From Arthrobacter bambusae (GTDB lineage Bacteria; Actinomycetota; Actinomycetes; Actinomycetales; Micrococcaceae), in NCBI RefSeq assembly GCF_022606295.1, contig NZ_JAHHZS010000010.1, positions 78,319 through 142,318 on the forward strand: DNA of 64,000 nt, written 5' to 3'. Shown in pieces: positions 41,739 through 50,519 of the stretch. Positions within the stretch are counted from its first letter, which is position 1. The number at the start of each line of letters is the position of its first letter. The translations under genes and the position numbers were made by a program. Under the pieces are notes generated by a model. The model saw only the letters and a list, made by a program, of their open reading frames with translations. It ran no database searches and was not told the origin of the DNA.

Positions 41739-42659
41739 ATGGCTCACCCGGAATGGCCCGAGCTTCGCGCCGATGAGTGGACCCCAACCAGGGAGACAGT
41801 GCACATGTGGACCCAGATTGTGGGAAAAATCCGTATGGCGCATGCCCCGATGTTGAACCACTGGTGGCAGGTAACGTTGTACGTCACCCCGCGCGGACTG
41901 ACCACATCAGCGATCCCGTACGCCGGCGGTGCGTACGACATCGAATTCGATTTCCTTGACCATCGGCTGCACATACGTGCCAGCAACGGGACGTCGGCAT
42001 CCGTTGTCCTCGAAGCCAAGTCGGTGGCCGAATTCCACTCCGAAGTATTCGAAGCCTTGGGCAGGCTCGGTATCGAGGCGACCATCCGCGGCATTCCGAA
42101 CGAGGTGGACCCGGCCATACCCTTTGCCCAGGACTTTCAACATGCCTCCTACGACCCGGAGGCTATTCGGTTGTTCTGGAGGCAATTAGTCCAGTCGGAC
42201 CGGGTTATGAATGAATTCAGGTCGCGATTCCGGGGCAAAGCCAGTCCCGTCCATTTCTTCTGGGGAGGCATGGACTTGGCACACTCCCGCTTCTCCGGGC
42301 GGGGCGCGCCTATTCATCCCGGTGGTGTCCCGAACTGCGCCGACTGGGTGATGGTGGAGGGTTATTCCCACGAGCTCAGCAGCTGTGGGTTTTGGCCCGG
42401 GGGAGGGGACGAAGGAGCCTTCTATGCATACTCTTATCCGGAGCCGGCCGGTTACGCCGAATATGTCAACGATGCCGATGGCGCCTTCTATAGCAGCGAT
42501 GGCAAGTTGTATCTCCTCCCGTACGAGAACGTCCGCACGGCGTCGGACGCTGACAAGATGCTGTTGCGGTTCCTGCAATCCACCTACGAGGCGGCGGCTG
42601 AAACGGGACGGTGGGACCGTACCGCACTGGATGTGGATCCGGCCCGTGGGCGGCGCTGA
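41739..42659 (+). CDS. DUF5996 family protein
   Basis: 306 residues. WTQIVGKIRMAHAPMLNHWW, YDIEFDFLDHRLHI, HFFWGGMDLAHSRFSGR and YSHELSSCGFWPGG are the characteristic blocks of DUF5996, a widespread family with no known activity; conserved His, Asp and Trp suggest a binding or enzymatic site. It diverges from the decarboxylase with about 95 bases between starts. It starts at ATG 41739. Confidence 0.85.
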   Translation: MAHPEWPELRADEWTPTRETVHMWTQIVGKIRMAHAPMLNHWWQVTLYVTPRGLTTSAIPYAGGAYDIEFDFLDHRLHIRASNGTSASVVLEAKSVAEFHSEVFEALGRLGIEATIRGIPNEVDPAIPFAQDFQHASYDPEAIRLFWRQLVQSDRVMNEFRSRFRGKASPVHFFWGGMDLAHSRFSGRGAPIHPGGVPNCADWVMVEGYSHELSSCGFWPGGGDEGAFYAYSYPEPAGYAEYVNDADGAFYSSDGKLYLLPYENVRTASDADKMLLRFLQSTYEAAAETGRWDRTALDVDPARGRR

Positions 42660-42749
42660 CGACGATGCCGACATTCCTTCGGCGCGGAATGGCTGTGGGC
42701 GTAAAGTAATGGGTGGTCTAGAGGCACTCCAATGCGAGGGAAAGCCGCA

Positions 42750-43097
42750 ATGAATGCATATCAAGGAATCGACGTTTCGATTCCACCCAGCGGGCCGGGC
42801 TGTGTTGAATGCGAGGCCAACAGTGGCTGGTGGCTGCACTTGCGGCGATGCGCCCAGTGCGGGCACATCGGCTGCTGCGACAACTCGCCCGGGCAACACG
42901 CCACGGCCCATGCGCAATCCAGCGGACACCCGGTCATCCGCAGCTTTGAACCGGGCGAGGACTGGTTCTTCAACTATCCGGACTCGGCATTTTTCGCCGG
43001 ACCTGAGCTTGAACCACCGGCGCATCATCCTCTCGATCAAAGCGTTCCGGGCCCGGCCTCACGCGTCCCGACTGACTGGGAACAGCGGCTGCATTGA
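42750..43097 (+). CDS. UBP-type zinc-finger protein
   Basis: 115 residues. Cysteines and histidines of a ZnF-UBP domain (PGCVECEANSGWWLHLRRC, QCGHIGCCDNSPGQHATAH, SGHPVIRSFEPGEDWFFNY) bind two or three zincs. In eukaryotes this fold binds ubiquitin tails. In Actinobacteria it occurs as small proteins of unknown role. ATG 42750 follows AGGGAAAGC. Confidence 0.85.
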   Translation: MNAYQGIDVSIPPSGPGCVECEANSGWWLHLRRCAQCGHIGCCDNSPGQHATAHAQSSGHPVIRSFEPGEDWFFNYPDSAFFAGPELEPPAHHPLDQSVPGPASRVPTDWEQRLH

Positions 43098-43152
43098 CGG
43101 GGCGCACGCTTCCATGAGGACGGAGACGCTCAAGCTCTGATTTTAGGAGTGC

Positions 43153-43260
43153 ATGGCTTCCGGGCTGAACGCCGAGGTCGCGTCGGTGACTTGGGTTCCG
43201 GTCGGCTTGGCGTCGCTCGCCTGTGGCATTCTACTCAATCACTCGACTCCGGCGAGGTGA
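43153..43260 (+). CDS. Small hydrophobic ORF with strong ribosome site
   Basis: 35 codons, MASGLNAEVASVTWVPVGLA with SLACGILLNHSTPAR. TAGGAG lies four bases before the ATG, and an identical ATTTTAGGAGT precedes the YCII start at 48766. One hydrophobic helix could span a membrane. No homologue known to me; low support. Confidence 0.3.
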   Translation: MASGLNAEVASVTWVPVGLASLACGILLNHSTPAR

Positions 43261-43327
43261 GTGATCCAGCAGAATCCGACGGTGTCCATAGATGGACGAA
43301 CGGAACGAGCCGAGGGATGGCTGGTTT

Positions 43328-43648
43328 CTAGGACGCGTCGGTGATGTCGGCCAGAAACCAGTCGGGGGAGCTCAGATTCCGCAGCAGATGGAAAGTACGC
43401 AATGCGGAGTTGGAGTTGCGGCGGACCTGCAGCCGCCAGTGTTCAACGGATGCGGAGTCTTCGCTGTCGTTGGCGGCCGGGTCGCTGCCATCCGGCCAAC
43501 CTCCGCGCCCGAACCAGTGCGCGGCGTCGGCGTCGGGATCCACGGCCAAGATGCTGCCGTCATATCGGACGGCCAACGGGATGCCATCGGGGCTGAAGCG
43601 GACGGCGATCTCTTCTAGCGTGTGTACGGCCTCGGCAGTGAGTGTCAT
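43328..43648 (-). CDS. Small protein of unknown function
   Basis: 106 residues from ATG 43648 (GGAAAG upstream). MTLTAEAVHTLEEIAVRFSP, then AVRYDGSILAVDPDADAAHW and a helical end LRTFHLLRNLSSPDWF. It looks like a compact single domain; no family recognised. The upstream region is AT-rich and probably contains its promoter. Confidence 0.55.
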   Translation of the reverse strand: MTLTAEAVHTLEEIAVRFSPDGIPLAVRYDGSILAVDPDADAAHWFGRGGWPDGSDPAANDSEDSASVEHWRLQVRRNSNSALRTFHLLRNLSSPDWFLADITDAS

Positions 43649-44183
43649 TGATGTGTTCTTTCCCGGGTTGTACGGCGCACCGTTGTCTTGCGGGCTTCGC
43701 GAGGGCTGACTCGGTTGTGTACGCACTCTTTTAATCGTCTGCGTCCACGGAAAAGGTACGCCCTCTGCAAAAGTGTTTACCCGAATCTCGCAATTGCCTC
43801 CATTTGATTGACCAGAGAATTGATTTCACAAACTGCTGGCCGGATGACTGCCGTCACGAATGTGGGTTCCGACTTGGGCCCTTCGGTTGTTGAAGCGTGA
43901 GGACGTGGGCAGAAGAGCACCCCGACAGGCAAGAACAGGGCAGATAATAATGCCAAGCGATCCGTCGCAGGGCCCTACCCTGGGAAACCAAGCAGTAGGG
44001 CGCTCGTTACTCCACGAAACCCTCCATCCCGGGTTTTGGGGCCGGCGAACCCGTCGATCAGCGCCGTCAGGATGCGGTCCAGCCGGGGCTGCACATCCGC
44101 GATGTCGGGTGCCAGGTCCGGCTCGCGTTCGCAGGGGTCCCGCAGCGGCGGTGAGCCCCCTTAAGCAGAGTCGAACCGGCCGT
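43649..44183. other. Long intergenic region with a possible gene remnant
   Basis: 43649-43870 is AT-rich for this genome and probably carries the promoter of the minus-strand gene at 43328-43648. Near 44030-44165 the minus strand reads PLRDPCEREPDLAPDIADVQ and RLDRILTALIDGFAG, which looks coding and resembles a C-terminal end of an enzyme such as a sulfatase, but has no start. It is probably a leftover piece. No RNA element seen. Confidence 0.35.
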
Positions 44184-45302
44184 CTAGAACACAGGCCGCC
44201 AGGTCTCGACGGCGTCATTGCTGACGGCCACGACTTCGCGCCAGCGGTCGAACAGCGAGCAAGGGTGGGAGATACCCAGGTCCACGATGTCGCCGACCCG
44301 CAGCCCTTCGGCATCGTCAACGATGGCGTGGTGGTCGAAGAGGCGGGTCAGCGTGGCGCGTGCACCGGCATGCAGGAGGGCCCCGTCGCGGTACCGGAAA
44401 ACGATCACGGGCAGGCCGGCGTCGTACGCCAATTCGCGCTTGCCCGCGTTCAGGACCACGCGCCCGGGTTCCGGGGCGGAGATGACCAAAGCCCGCACCA
44501 CCGCTGCGGCGGTGAGGCCGGGGACTGGCGAGACGCTCTGGTAGGTGCCGTGGTCGTGCACTACGTAGCAGCCTGAACGCAGCACATTGACGGAGGCGTT
44601 CTGCGGCAGGAAAGCGGCCGCACGGTCCTGGAACGCCGAGCCGCCGTTGGTGAAGACCGGGAGCTCCACCTCGAAGATGGGGTGCAGTTCATCGAAAATG
44701 TCGCGGGCCAAGCGGCAGTGCGAATCGATCCCGGCCAGGTTCTCATCCGTCCGGGTGTTCGGTGCCACGCCCTCGTAGGCGCTGACGCCGGCCAGCAGCA
44801 GCCCGCTGGCCGCGCGAATCTCCGCCGCCAGCGGCCCGGCTTCGGCCGCAGTGCGGATCCCGGTGCGGCCGCCGGGAGTTCCGACGTCGATCAGCACCTT
44901 CAGGGCCTGTGGCGACTCCTCGAACACCTCGGCCATGGCCTGGACGCCCGCCTCCGAATCGGCCAGGCAGTAGATTTCCAGTTCCGGCGATGCGGCCAGC
45001 CAGGCCCGCAACTGCTCGAGGTGGCCGTGGAACAGTACCTCGTTCGCGATGAGGATCCGGGTGGCTCCCCACTCGACGGCCTGCGCGGCCTGCGCGGTTG
45101 TCGCCACGGTCACGCCCCAGGAACCGGGCAGCTGCCGGCGGACAATCTCACCTGTCATGGTGGTCTTGATGTGTGGGGCCAGCACCATGCCGTGCTCACG
45201 TGTCCAGCCCTCTTTGATGCCGATATTGCGCTCGACGGCGGCAACGTCCAGGAGCATCTGCGGCAAGGTGCGGAGCGGGAGGGCAGGATCAAGGTGCGGC
45301 AT
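44184..45302 (-). CDS. PLP-dependent D-threonine aldolase/D-serine dehydratase family enzyme
   Basis: 372 residues, alanine-racemase-type N-terminal barrel. The PLP Lys is in LAPHIKTTMTG. Conserved VTVATTAQAA, IDVGTPGGRTGI, VFTNGGSAFQD. The metal site near the C-terminus is GISHPCSLFDRW (His and Cys or Asp ligands). Members cleave beta-hydroxy-D-amino acids or dehydrate D-serine and D-threo-hydroxyaspartate; which one is not clear. It is transcribed alone, divergent from the monooxygenase-fold gene at 45522. Confidence 0.85.
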   Translation of the reverse strand: MPHLDPALPLRTLPQMLLDVAAVERNIGIKEGWTREHGMVLAPHIKTTMTGEIVRRQLPGSWGVTVATTAQAAQAVEWGATRILIANEVLFHGHLEQLRAWLAASPELEIYCLADSEAGVQAMAEVFEESPQALKVLIDVGTPGGRTGIRTAAEAGPLAAEIRAASGLLLAGVSAYEGVAPNTRTDENLAGIDSHCRLARDIFDELHPIFEVELPVFTNGGSAFQDRAAAFLPQNASVNVLRSGCYVVHDHGTYQSVSPVPGLTAAAVVRALVISAPEPGRVVLNAGKRELAYDAGLPVIVFRYRDGALLHAGARATLTRLFDHHAIVDDAEGLRVGDIVDLGISHPCSLFDRWREVVAVSNDAVETWRPVF

Positions 45303-45521
45303 GCGGTTCTTTCAGGATGGTTCGGGAAGCTGGGTACCCCGAGATCCTATCCGGGTTCACTAACTAGAGAACCCTCGACGGATCGCGGCGAATGACAGGT
45401 AGCGGCCACTCGGGCGGTAACCGGGCGGAGTGAGTATGGTCTTTCACGTGTCAGGCCGTTCAGGCGCATCGCCGCGTGGCCGGCTGCAAAGAGCTGAGTT
45501 CAGGCCATAGGAGGTCACATC

Positions 45522-45827
45522 ATGTCTGTCATCATTGCAACCAAGATTTCCGGTGACACGAGCGTTTTTGCAAAATCGCTTGAGGAACGCGCGGACGAGT
45601 ACCGCCAATGGGGCGAGCGCGGCCGGGCGGCAGGAGCGATCCACCATCAGTTCGCGGTGGGGGACGGGTTTGTCCTCGTCGTCGATGAATGGGAATCGAC
45701 AGAGGCATTCCAGAAATTCTTCGGGGCGTCCGAGATCCAGGCGTTCATCGGCTCGGTCGGCGGAGATCCGAACGTGGCCCCCGAAGTCACCGTGGGGGAA
45801 TCCGTCGACTCCGCGGACAAGTACTAG
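45522..45827 (+). CDS. Small dimeric alpha/beta-barrel (monooxygenase-fold) protein
   Basis: 101 residues. MSVIIATKISGDTSVFAKSL, HHQFAVGDGFVLVVDEWES, AFQKFFGASEIQAFI is the ferredoxin-like fold of antibiotic-monooxygenase/EthD-type small proteins. ATAGGAGG lies before the ATG. It is 12 bases upstream of the GyrI-like gene and likely co-transcribed. The function is not predictable. Confidence 0.65.
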   Translation: MSVIIATKISGDTSVFAKSLEERADEYRQWGERGRAAGAIHHQFAVGDGFVLVVDEWESTEAFQKFFGASEIQAFIGSVGGDPNVAPEVTVGESVDSADKY

Positions 45828-45839
45828 CGGACTCCCTGC

Positions 45840-46301
45840 ATGTCGGTTACCGTCACCGTCCAGACTGTCCTCCCGCGCACGCTGGCCGCCGTCCGGCGCA
45901 AAGTCGCGCCGGGCGAAGTCGGTTCGGCATGGGGCCCTCCGGTGGGCCTTGTCTGGGACTTCATTCGCCGTCAGCCCGGCTTGTGGACGGACGGCCATAA
46001 CATCTTTGTCTACCACCACCCGAACAAGCCCGATGCGCCGCTCTTGTGCGACTTCGGCGTCGAAGTCACCCGCACCTTCGAAACAGCGGGCGAGGTGTAC
46101 GCGAGCGAAACACCGGGAGGCGAAGCTGCCGTGGCAGTCCACCATGGGCCGTACCACCTCATGAACGAGGCGTACAAGGCGATCGAGGAGTGGATGGCGG
46201 CGAATCATAGGGAGTCTGCCGGGCACTCCTGGGAGATCTACGGAGATCCGACCCCAGATCCGGCTGACACCGAAACGACAGTCGTGCACCTGCTGAAGTA
46301 G
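45840..46301 (+). CDS. GyrI-like small-molecule-binding protein
   Basis: 153 residues. The fold (VQTVLPRTLAAVRRKV, LVWDFIRRQPGLW, CDFGVEVTRTF, AVAVHHGPYHLMNEAYKAIEEWM, WEIYGDP) is that of GyrI/AraC-effector-binding domains, here without a DNA-binding part. Some such proteins hydrolyse or bind hydrophobic drugs. It follows the monooxygenase-fold gene. Confidence 0.85.
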   Translation: MSVTVTVQTVLPRTLAAVRRKVAPGEVGSAWGPPVGLVWDFIRRQPGLWTDGHNIFVYHHPNKPDAPLLCDFGVEVTRTFETAGEVYASETPGGEAAVAVHHGPYHLMNEAYKAIEEWMAANHRESAGHSWEIYGDPTPDPADTETTVVHLLK

Positions 46302-46329
46302 CACTGACCGTTCGCGCGCCCGGGACTCT

Positions 46330-47205
46330 TCACCGGGACCACAATTCGTCGATCAGCCGGTGAACGTGATCCGGCTGCTCGATGTGGGCGAAGTGGCCGC
46401 ACCGCGCAAAAGTCGCCAAGCGGGTTTGGGGGACCACCACAGCCAACCGGGCCAGGTCGGACTCGGGTGTGAACACGTCCCTGTCGCCCCGGATCGCCAG
46501 GACCGGACAGAGGATGCCGCGCCACTGGCCGAAATCGTAGTGGGAGCCGGGCCGGGCATCGTCGCCGAGCTCCCTTAACACGGCCGGGGGTATGGCTCCA
46601 GGATCTGCGAAGAACGGGGACATCAGCGGTCGCATCAGGGGCGTGGTGGCGATGGTACGGACCACAGCGGTCCCTGCCGCGCCGAGGGCGGCCATGGAGC
46701 GCATGGCCAGAAGCATGCCGGTGAACGCCGGGAATTTGTAGAGGCCGCGGAGTGGCGCGCCGCAGGCGTCGGACACACTGAATGTGGTGGCCGAAATGGC
46801 GGCTACCCCGGCGGTCTCCTCCGGCCAAGCCGCAGCCATGTGCAAGGCCAGGAAACCTCCCATGGAGTGGCCCACCAGTTTCCACCGCCTGTAGCCGAGC
46901 GCACTCAGCACCCCGACGACGGCGCGTGCCATCGCCTCGATGCTGAATTGTTCACGCCGGGCGCCTGCCGTGGATTCGCCCCAGCCCGGCAGGTCGATCA
47001 ATACCCGGTCATGGGCCGTTGCCCTGGCAAGCAGTGATTGGAAAGTTGTCCATGACCCCGCGGCTCCGTGAAGGTAGACCTCCGGGGTGCCGGATTCGGC
47101 CCTCGGCCCGTGGGTGCCCTGCTGGACGCGCACCATGCAGGGACCCAACTCGGTGGGAAGGACATGGCGCCGCAGCGTAGGGGCGTTTTTCTGTTGAACA
47201 CTCAT
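46330..47205 (-). CDS. Alpha/beta hydrolase
   Basis: 291 residues. EVYLHGAAGSWTTFQSLL (oxyanion region), DRVLIDLPGWGES, nucleophile elbow LVGHSMGGFLAL with Ser, acid in RGDRDVFTPE and His in CGHFAHIEQPD make a full triad. The start is ATG 47205. Upstream sequence in the long open frame is unrelated. Small ester or C-C bond hydrolysis is expected; substrate unknown. Confidence 0.88.
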   Translation of the reverse strand: MSVQQKNAPTLRRHVLPTELGPCMVRVQQGTHGPRAESGTPEVYLHGAAGSWTTFQSLLARATAHDRVLIDLPGWGESTAGARREQFSIEAMARAVVGVLSALGYRRWKLVGHSMGGFLALHMAAAWPEETAGVAAISATTFSVSDACGAPLRGLYKFPAFTGMLLAMRSMAALGAAGTAVVRTIATTPLMRPLMSPFFADPGAIPPAVLRELGDDARPGSHYDFGQWRGILCPVLAIRGDRDVFTPESDLARLAVVVPQTRLATFARCGHFAHIEQPDHVHRLIDELWSR

Positions 47206-47230
47206 GGTCGCCTTCGCTCTTGCTCGTTGA

Positions 47231-47326
47231 CAGTGGTTCGTAGCCGCGGAGGTACTGGACTGGATCAACTTCGACGAGCTGGTCCACGATGCGCCGTATG
47301 CCGGCACCCTCGTGGTCAGGGGGTGA
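47231..47326 (+). pseudogene. C-terminal remnant of a plus-strand gene
   Basis: A 31-codon open stretch AEVLDWINFDELVHDAP, ending TLVVRG, with a TGA before it. The codons look natural and there is no start, so it is likely the end of a lost gene. It overlaps the end of the minus-strand DinB gene by a few bases. Confidence 0.3.
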
Positions 47327-48011
47327 GCGGACCTCGCAGGACGCGGACCGCGAGGGCCTTGTCCCCTTCGATGGACGCTGATTCTGCGAGGTTGGAGCGG
47401 CCCCACAGACCCGGGTACATCCCGCCCGGCGTCGAGGAAATCGAAGCTTTGGCTTCTCCTTCGCCGATTTTCCAGCGGCCGGCCCCTGCTACCTCGAAGG
47501 TCACCGCGCCCTCTGGCTGCGGCATCCGTCCGAGGCGGAGCTGGCGCGGGGTGAACATTGTGAGGATCTCGTCGATTCCGTCGAGCAGGAAATCGGCTGA
47601 GAAAGCGGGGTCCGCCAAGCCCGATGCTTGGCAGGCGTCGATGAGGTGCACGGCGTGTTCATGCGCCTGGCGTCGACGCCAGAACCCGGCCGTGCGCGGG
47701 GGAGGGCCGAAGTTCCAGCATGGTTCTTCCGGATCGAGCGCCGACATTGTCCCGAGGAAAGCGTCCGCGCCCTCAAGGAACCACGCTACGGCGCCGGTGG
47801 CCGGTGGGACCGGTTCTTCGGCGACTTTGCCCGAAAGGACTATTTCGGCCGCCCAACGTTCAATGGAACCCAGATGGCCGAAGAGATCCTTGAGGTTCCA
47901 GCCGGGACAAGCCGGCACGGGACGAGTCAGAACGTTCTCGGGTTGGCGTGCCAGGAGGCTAAGACGGTCCAGGGAGCTGATCAACTCGGGAAGATAGAGA
48001 TCCGGCGACAT
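47316..48011 (-). CDS. DinB/maleylpyruvate-isomerase family protein
   Basis: 231 residues. ACPGWNLKDLFGHLGSIERWA and the later HEHAVHLIDACQA supply the metal-binding His residues of the mycothiol-dependent maleylpyruvate isomerase N-domain, followed by a C-terminal MDMPI-type domain (GAVTFEVAGAGRWKIGEG). Most members are mycothiol-dependent transferases or isomerases of unknown substrate, which fits an actinobacterial host that makes mycothiol. Confidence 0.85.
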   Translation of the reverse strand: MSPDLYLPELISSLDRLSLLARQPENVLTRPVPACPGWNLKDLFGHLGSIERWAAEIVLSGKVAEEPVPPATGAVAWFLEGADAFLGTMSALDPEEPCWNFGPPPRTAGFWRRRQAHEHAVHLIDACQASGLADPAFSADFLLDGIDEILTMFTPRQLRLGRMPQPEGAVTFEVAGAGRWKIGEGEAKASISSTPGGMYPGLWGRSNLAESASIEGDKALAVRVLRGPLTP

Positions 48012-48112
48012 GTCTTGAGCATAACGGGCGATGCGGAGGATTCTTTCCGAGTCGGCCCGATGCCAGGACAGCTCATTTCCTGGCTACCGGGTGAGGCTAA
48101 GGTCTTTGCAAG

Positions 48113-48154
48113 TCCATCTGATGGATTACTCAGCCTGCACATAGGAAGCAGGCT
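48113..48154. promoter_or_regulatory. Promoter and operators of the MarR gene
   Basis: Two palindromes, TCCATC-T-GATGGA (48113-48125) and AGCCTGC-N9-GCAGGCT (48132-48154), directly precede TACTAT (48156-48161), a -10 element eight bases before the MarR ATG. Autoregulation and a nearly leaderless mRNA are likely. Confidence 0.5.
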
Positions 48155-48169
48155 TACTATGGTGGGACC

Positions 48170-48652
48170 ATGCCGGACCTAAACGACTGGACGACTCCAC
48201 GGTTGCTCTCAACGGCAGCGCGATTGGTCGAGCATGCCTGGAACGAGGAGCTTGCCGTCCTGGGCCTGACCCATGCGGGCGTTATCGCGCTCGAAGTTCT
48301 CGATGCGGAAGGGGCCATGGTCCAGGCCAGGCTTTCGGCCAAAGTCCAGGTGCAGGCGCAGACCATGGGACAGACACTTTCCAGGCTTGAGGCGCACGGG
48401 CACATCACCCGGGAACGTAGCCGCCTGGACGGGCGGTCGCAAAGGGTCGCAGTTTCGGACCTGGGGAAAGCGGCCCTTGTCCAGGCTCGGGAGATTGATC
48501 GGAGCCTGACTCCCGGCGTCGACATCGGTGTGGAGGAACTGCGCGACAAGCTGACGGCCGTGATCCGCTGGCTCGGGTCTGCCCGTTGGGGCGAAGAGAA
48601 GCCCGAGCGGGCGCCGATCTCAAAGGACAGGGCCCTGCCCGAGCAGGGCTAG
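48170..48652 (+). CDS. MarR-family transcriptional regulator
   Basis: 160 residues with the winged helix (LGLTHAGVIALEVLDAEG, QTMGQTLSRLEAHGHITRERS, DGRSQRVAVSDLGKA). It has no linked target other than the divergent DinB gene and the downstream YCII protein. Palindromes upstream indicate self-control. Confidence 0.88.
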   Translation: MPDLNDWTTPRLLSTAARLVEHAWNEELAVLGLTHAGVIALEVLDAEGAMVQARLSAKVQVQAQTMGQTLSRLEAHGHITRERSRLDGRSQRVAVSDLGKAALVQAREIDRSLTPGVDIGVEELRDKLTAVIRWLGSARWGEEKPERAPISKDRALPEQG

Positions 48653-48765
48653 GTACCGGCTGCGTATCCCTTCACGGAGTTTGTGAGGGGCCGTCAGAGT
48701 GGCCGGGTACACTGGCGGTGCTGCGGGAGATCCCGCAGTGGACGATTCGTATTTTAGGAGTCATC

Positions 48766-49062
48766 TTGGCCAGATTTCTGATCACCTATCACGGCGCCGG
48801 GCATCCGGATCCGGCCGAAATGGAAGCTGCCCGGAAGGACTTCATGGCGTGGCTCGGCAATGCCGGTCCGGCCGTTACTGATCCCGGTGCGCCGCTGGGC
48901 TTTGCTGGCCAGGTCGCCACCGGGACGCCGGAGGCTGTTGCGGATATCCTCGGCTATTCCATTCTGGAAGCCGACTCGGCCGAAGCCGTGAGCGAACTGC
49001 TCGCCTCCCACCCGTTCGTCACGCGCGGCGGAACGCTGCAGATCAATCAGGCCCTGGCCTGA
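48766..49062 (+). CDS. YCII-related protein
   Basis: 98 residues from TTG 48766, with AGGAG six bases before it: ARFLITYHGAGHPDPAEMEA, AWLGNAGPAVTDPGAPLG, YSILEADSAEAVSELLASHPF. This is the YCII-like ferredoxin fold with conserved His and Asp. The function is unknown. TTG is chosen over frames reaching back into the MarR gene. Confidence 0.75.
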   Translation: MARFLITYHGAGHPDPAEMEAARKDFMAWLGNAGPAVTDPGAPLGFAGQVATGTPEAVADILGYSILEADSAEAVSELLASHPFVTRGGTLQINQALA

Positions 49063-49088
49063 CACGCATCCCGGAGCTGCGTTGGCCT

Positions 49089-49139
49089 CGAAGGGCCCCT
49101 TGCCGATCCGCCGACAGGCGGAGGGTGAGGGGCCCTTCG
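49089..49139. terminator. Nested hairpin between YCII and quinone reductase genes
   Basis: CGAAGGGCCCCT (49089-49100) and AGGGGCCCTTCG (49128-49139) are a perfect 12-base inverted repeat; inside lies CCGCC-GACA-GGCGG. Both flanking genes converge here, so a bidirectional terminator is likely. Confidence 0.65.
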
Positions 49140-49194
49140 GTTCCGCTCCGGGATTCCCCAGGGTCGGGCGGACTTTCGCCAGGACCGGGGGCAG

Positions 49195-49743
49195 TCAGCG
49201 GCCGGCAGTTGCGGGAACGGCCGAAAGCAGCTCCCGGTAGCGGGTCGCATGGGCCGCCAATTCTTCATCCGTCACGCGCGGAGCCGAATGCAGGATCAGC
49301 GGTTCCTCCAACTCCAAGCCGCAAAGGTGCGCGGTGGCTTCCATGGGCCGCAATAGCTCGGCCATGGTGAAGCGGTTGCTTCCCGAGGGCGCGTAGGACG
49401 ACTCCGGGCCGCCGGTCGAGATGGCAAGGCGCAGGCGCTTTCCGTGGAGCGCGCCTCCGCCGGAACCGTAAGCGAACCCGTAGGTGAGCACCTGGTCCAT
49501 CCATTCTTTGAGTACGCCCGGAACGGAATACCAATGCCACGGGAACTGGAACACGATGGTGTCGTGCTCGCGCAGAAGCCCCTGCTCCCGGATGACGTCG
49601 ACGCGCCGGTCCGGGTAAGTGGCTGAGAGATCATGGACGGTGACGTTTTCGACGTCCATGGCGGCTGCGGCGAGGTGTGCGGTAATCCTGGATTTTTCCA
49701 CATCAGGATGGGCAACGACGATGAGAGTGCGGGTGGGGGTCAT
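49195..49743 (-). CDS. NAD(P)H:quinone reductase (KefF/MdaB, flavodoxin fold)
   Basis: 182 residues. LIVVAHPDVEKSRITAHLA, IVFQFPWHWYSVPGVLKEWMD and ISTGGPESSY are the FMN-binding blocks of the KefF/YwrO/MdaB family, which make two-electron quinone reductions. It follows the SDR gene by 53 bases, in one operon divergent from tetR; such operons usually answer quinone or electrophile stress. Confidence 0.9.
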   Translation of the reverse strand: MTPTRTLIVVAHPDVEKSRITAHLAAAAMDVENVTVHDLSATYPDRRVDVIREQGLLREHDTIVFQFPWHWYSVPGVLKEWMDQVLTYGFAYGSGGGALHGKRLRLAISTGGPESSYAPSGSNRFTMAELLRPMEATAHLCGLELEEPLILHSAPRVTDEELAAHATRYRELLSAVPATAGR

Positions 49744-49796
49744 GGAAGGTTTGTACGTCTTTCAGGATCGGAGTCGAGGACGGGTCGGATGGCGAA

Positions 49797-50507
49797 TCAG
49801 CTGACGTGGACTCCGCCGTCGACGTCCAGTACTGTGCCCGTGATGAAGGTGTTCCCCATGAGGAATATGGCCGCGGTGGCCACGTCCGAAGGCAGTCCCG
49901 CACGGCCGGCCGGCACGCTCGCCGCGTAGCCATTGAGCATGCCTTGGCGCATCTCTTCGGGCATTCCAGCGTAGGCCGGGGTGTCCACCAAGCCGGGGGC
50001 GATCACGTTGACGCGGATCGGGGCGAGATCGATCGCGTTGGCCTTGCCGAAGGCCTCGAGCGCCGCGTTGATTGCGGCCATCATGGGACGCCCCGGAGCG
50101 TGCTTGCGGCTGGCGGCCCCGCCCACAAGGGTGATGGATCCGTCCTTGGCGATGCGGTCGGCCGCCGCACGCACCGCTTCGTAGTAGCCCCAGAACTTGA
50201 TGTCCATGAAGGGCCGCACCTGCTCGGAGCTCAGCTCACGGATTCCGCCCATGGCGCCGGGCCCGGCCGAGAGCACCAAGTGGTCGAACGCCCCGATCCG
50301 TTCGAACAGGGACTCGACCGAGGACGTGGAGGTGAGGTCCACGTGCTCAATCGCCACCCCTGTGGGGAGGTTGGCCTTCCCGGTATTGCGGGCGGCGGCC
50401 GTGACGCGGGCGCCTTGTGCCGCTGCGTGCTCGACGACGGCGCGTCCGATGCCCGAGGTGCCTCCGATGACGAGGACGTGCTTCCCGGCGAAATTGTAAG
50501 AGCTCAT
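49797..50507 (-). CDS. Atypical short-chain dehydrogenase without Y-x3-K
   Basis: 236 residues. LVIGGTSGIGRAVVEHAAAQ, LSAGPGAMGG, VNVIAPGLVDTP and VLDVDGGVHVS are SDR hallmarks. At the active site, where Y-S-A-S-K is expected, the sequence is RPMMAAINAALEAF, with Met and Asn in place of Tyr and Lys. It may be a divergent reductase with another acid or a non-enzymatic binder. It is first in the operon with the quinone reductase and divergent from tetR. Confidence 0.82.
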   Translation of the reverse strand: MSSYNFAGKHVLVIGGTSGIGRAVVEHAAAQGARVTAAARNTGKANLPTGVAIEHVDLTSTSSVESLFERIGAFDHLVLSAGPGAMGGIRELSSEQVRPFMDIKFWGYYEAVRAAADRIAKDGSITLVGGAASRKHAPGRPMMAAINAALEAFGKANAIDLAPIRVNVIAPGLVDTPAYAGMPEEMRQGMLNGYAASVPAGRAGLPSDVATAAIFLMGNTFITGTVLDVDGGVHVS

Positions 50508-50519
50508 GGGGGTTCTCCC

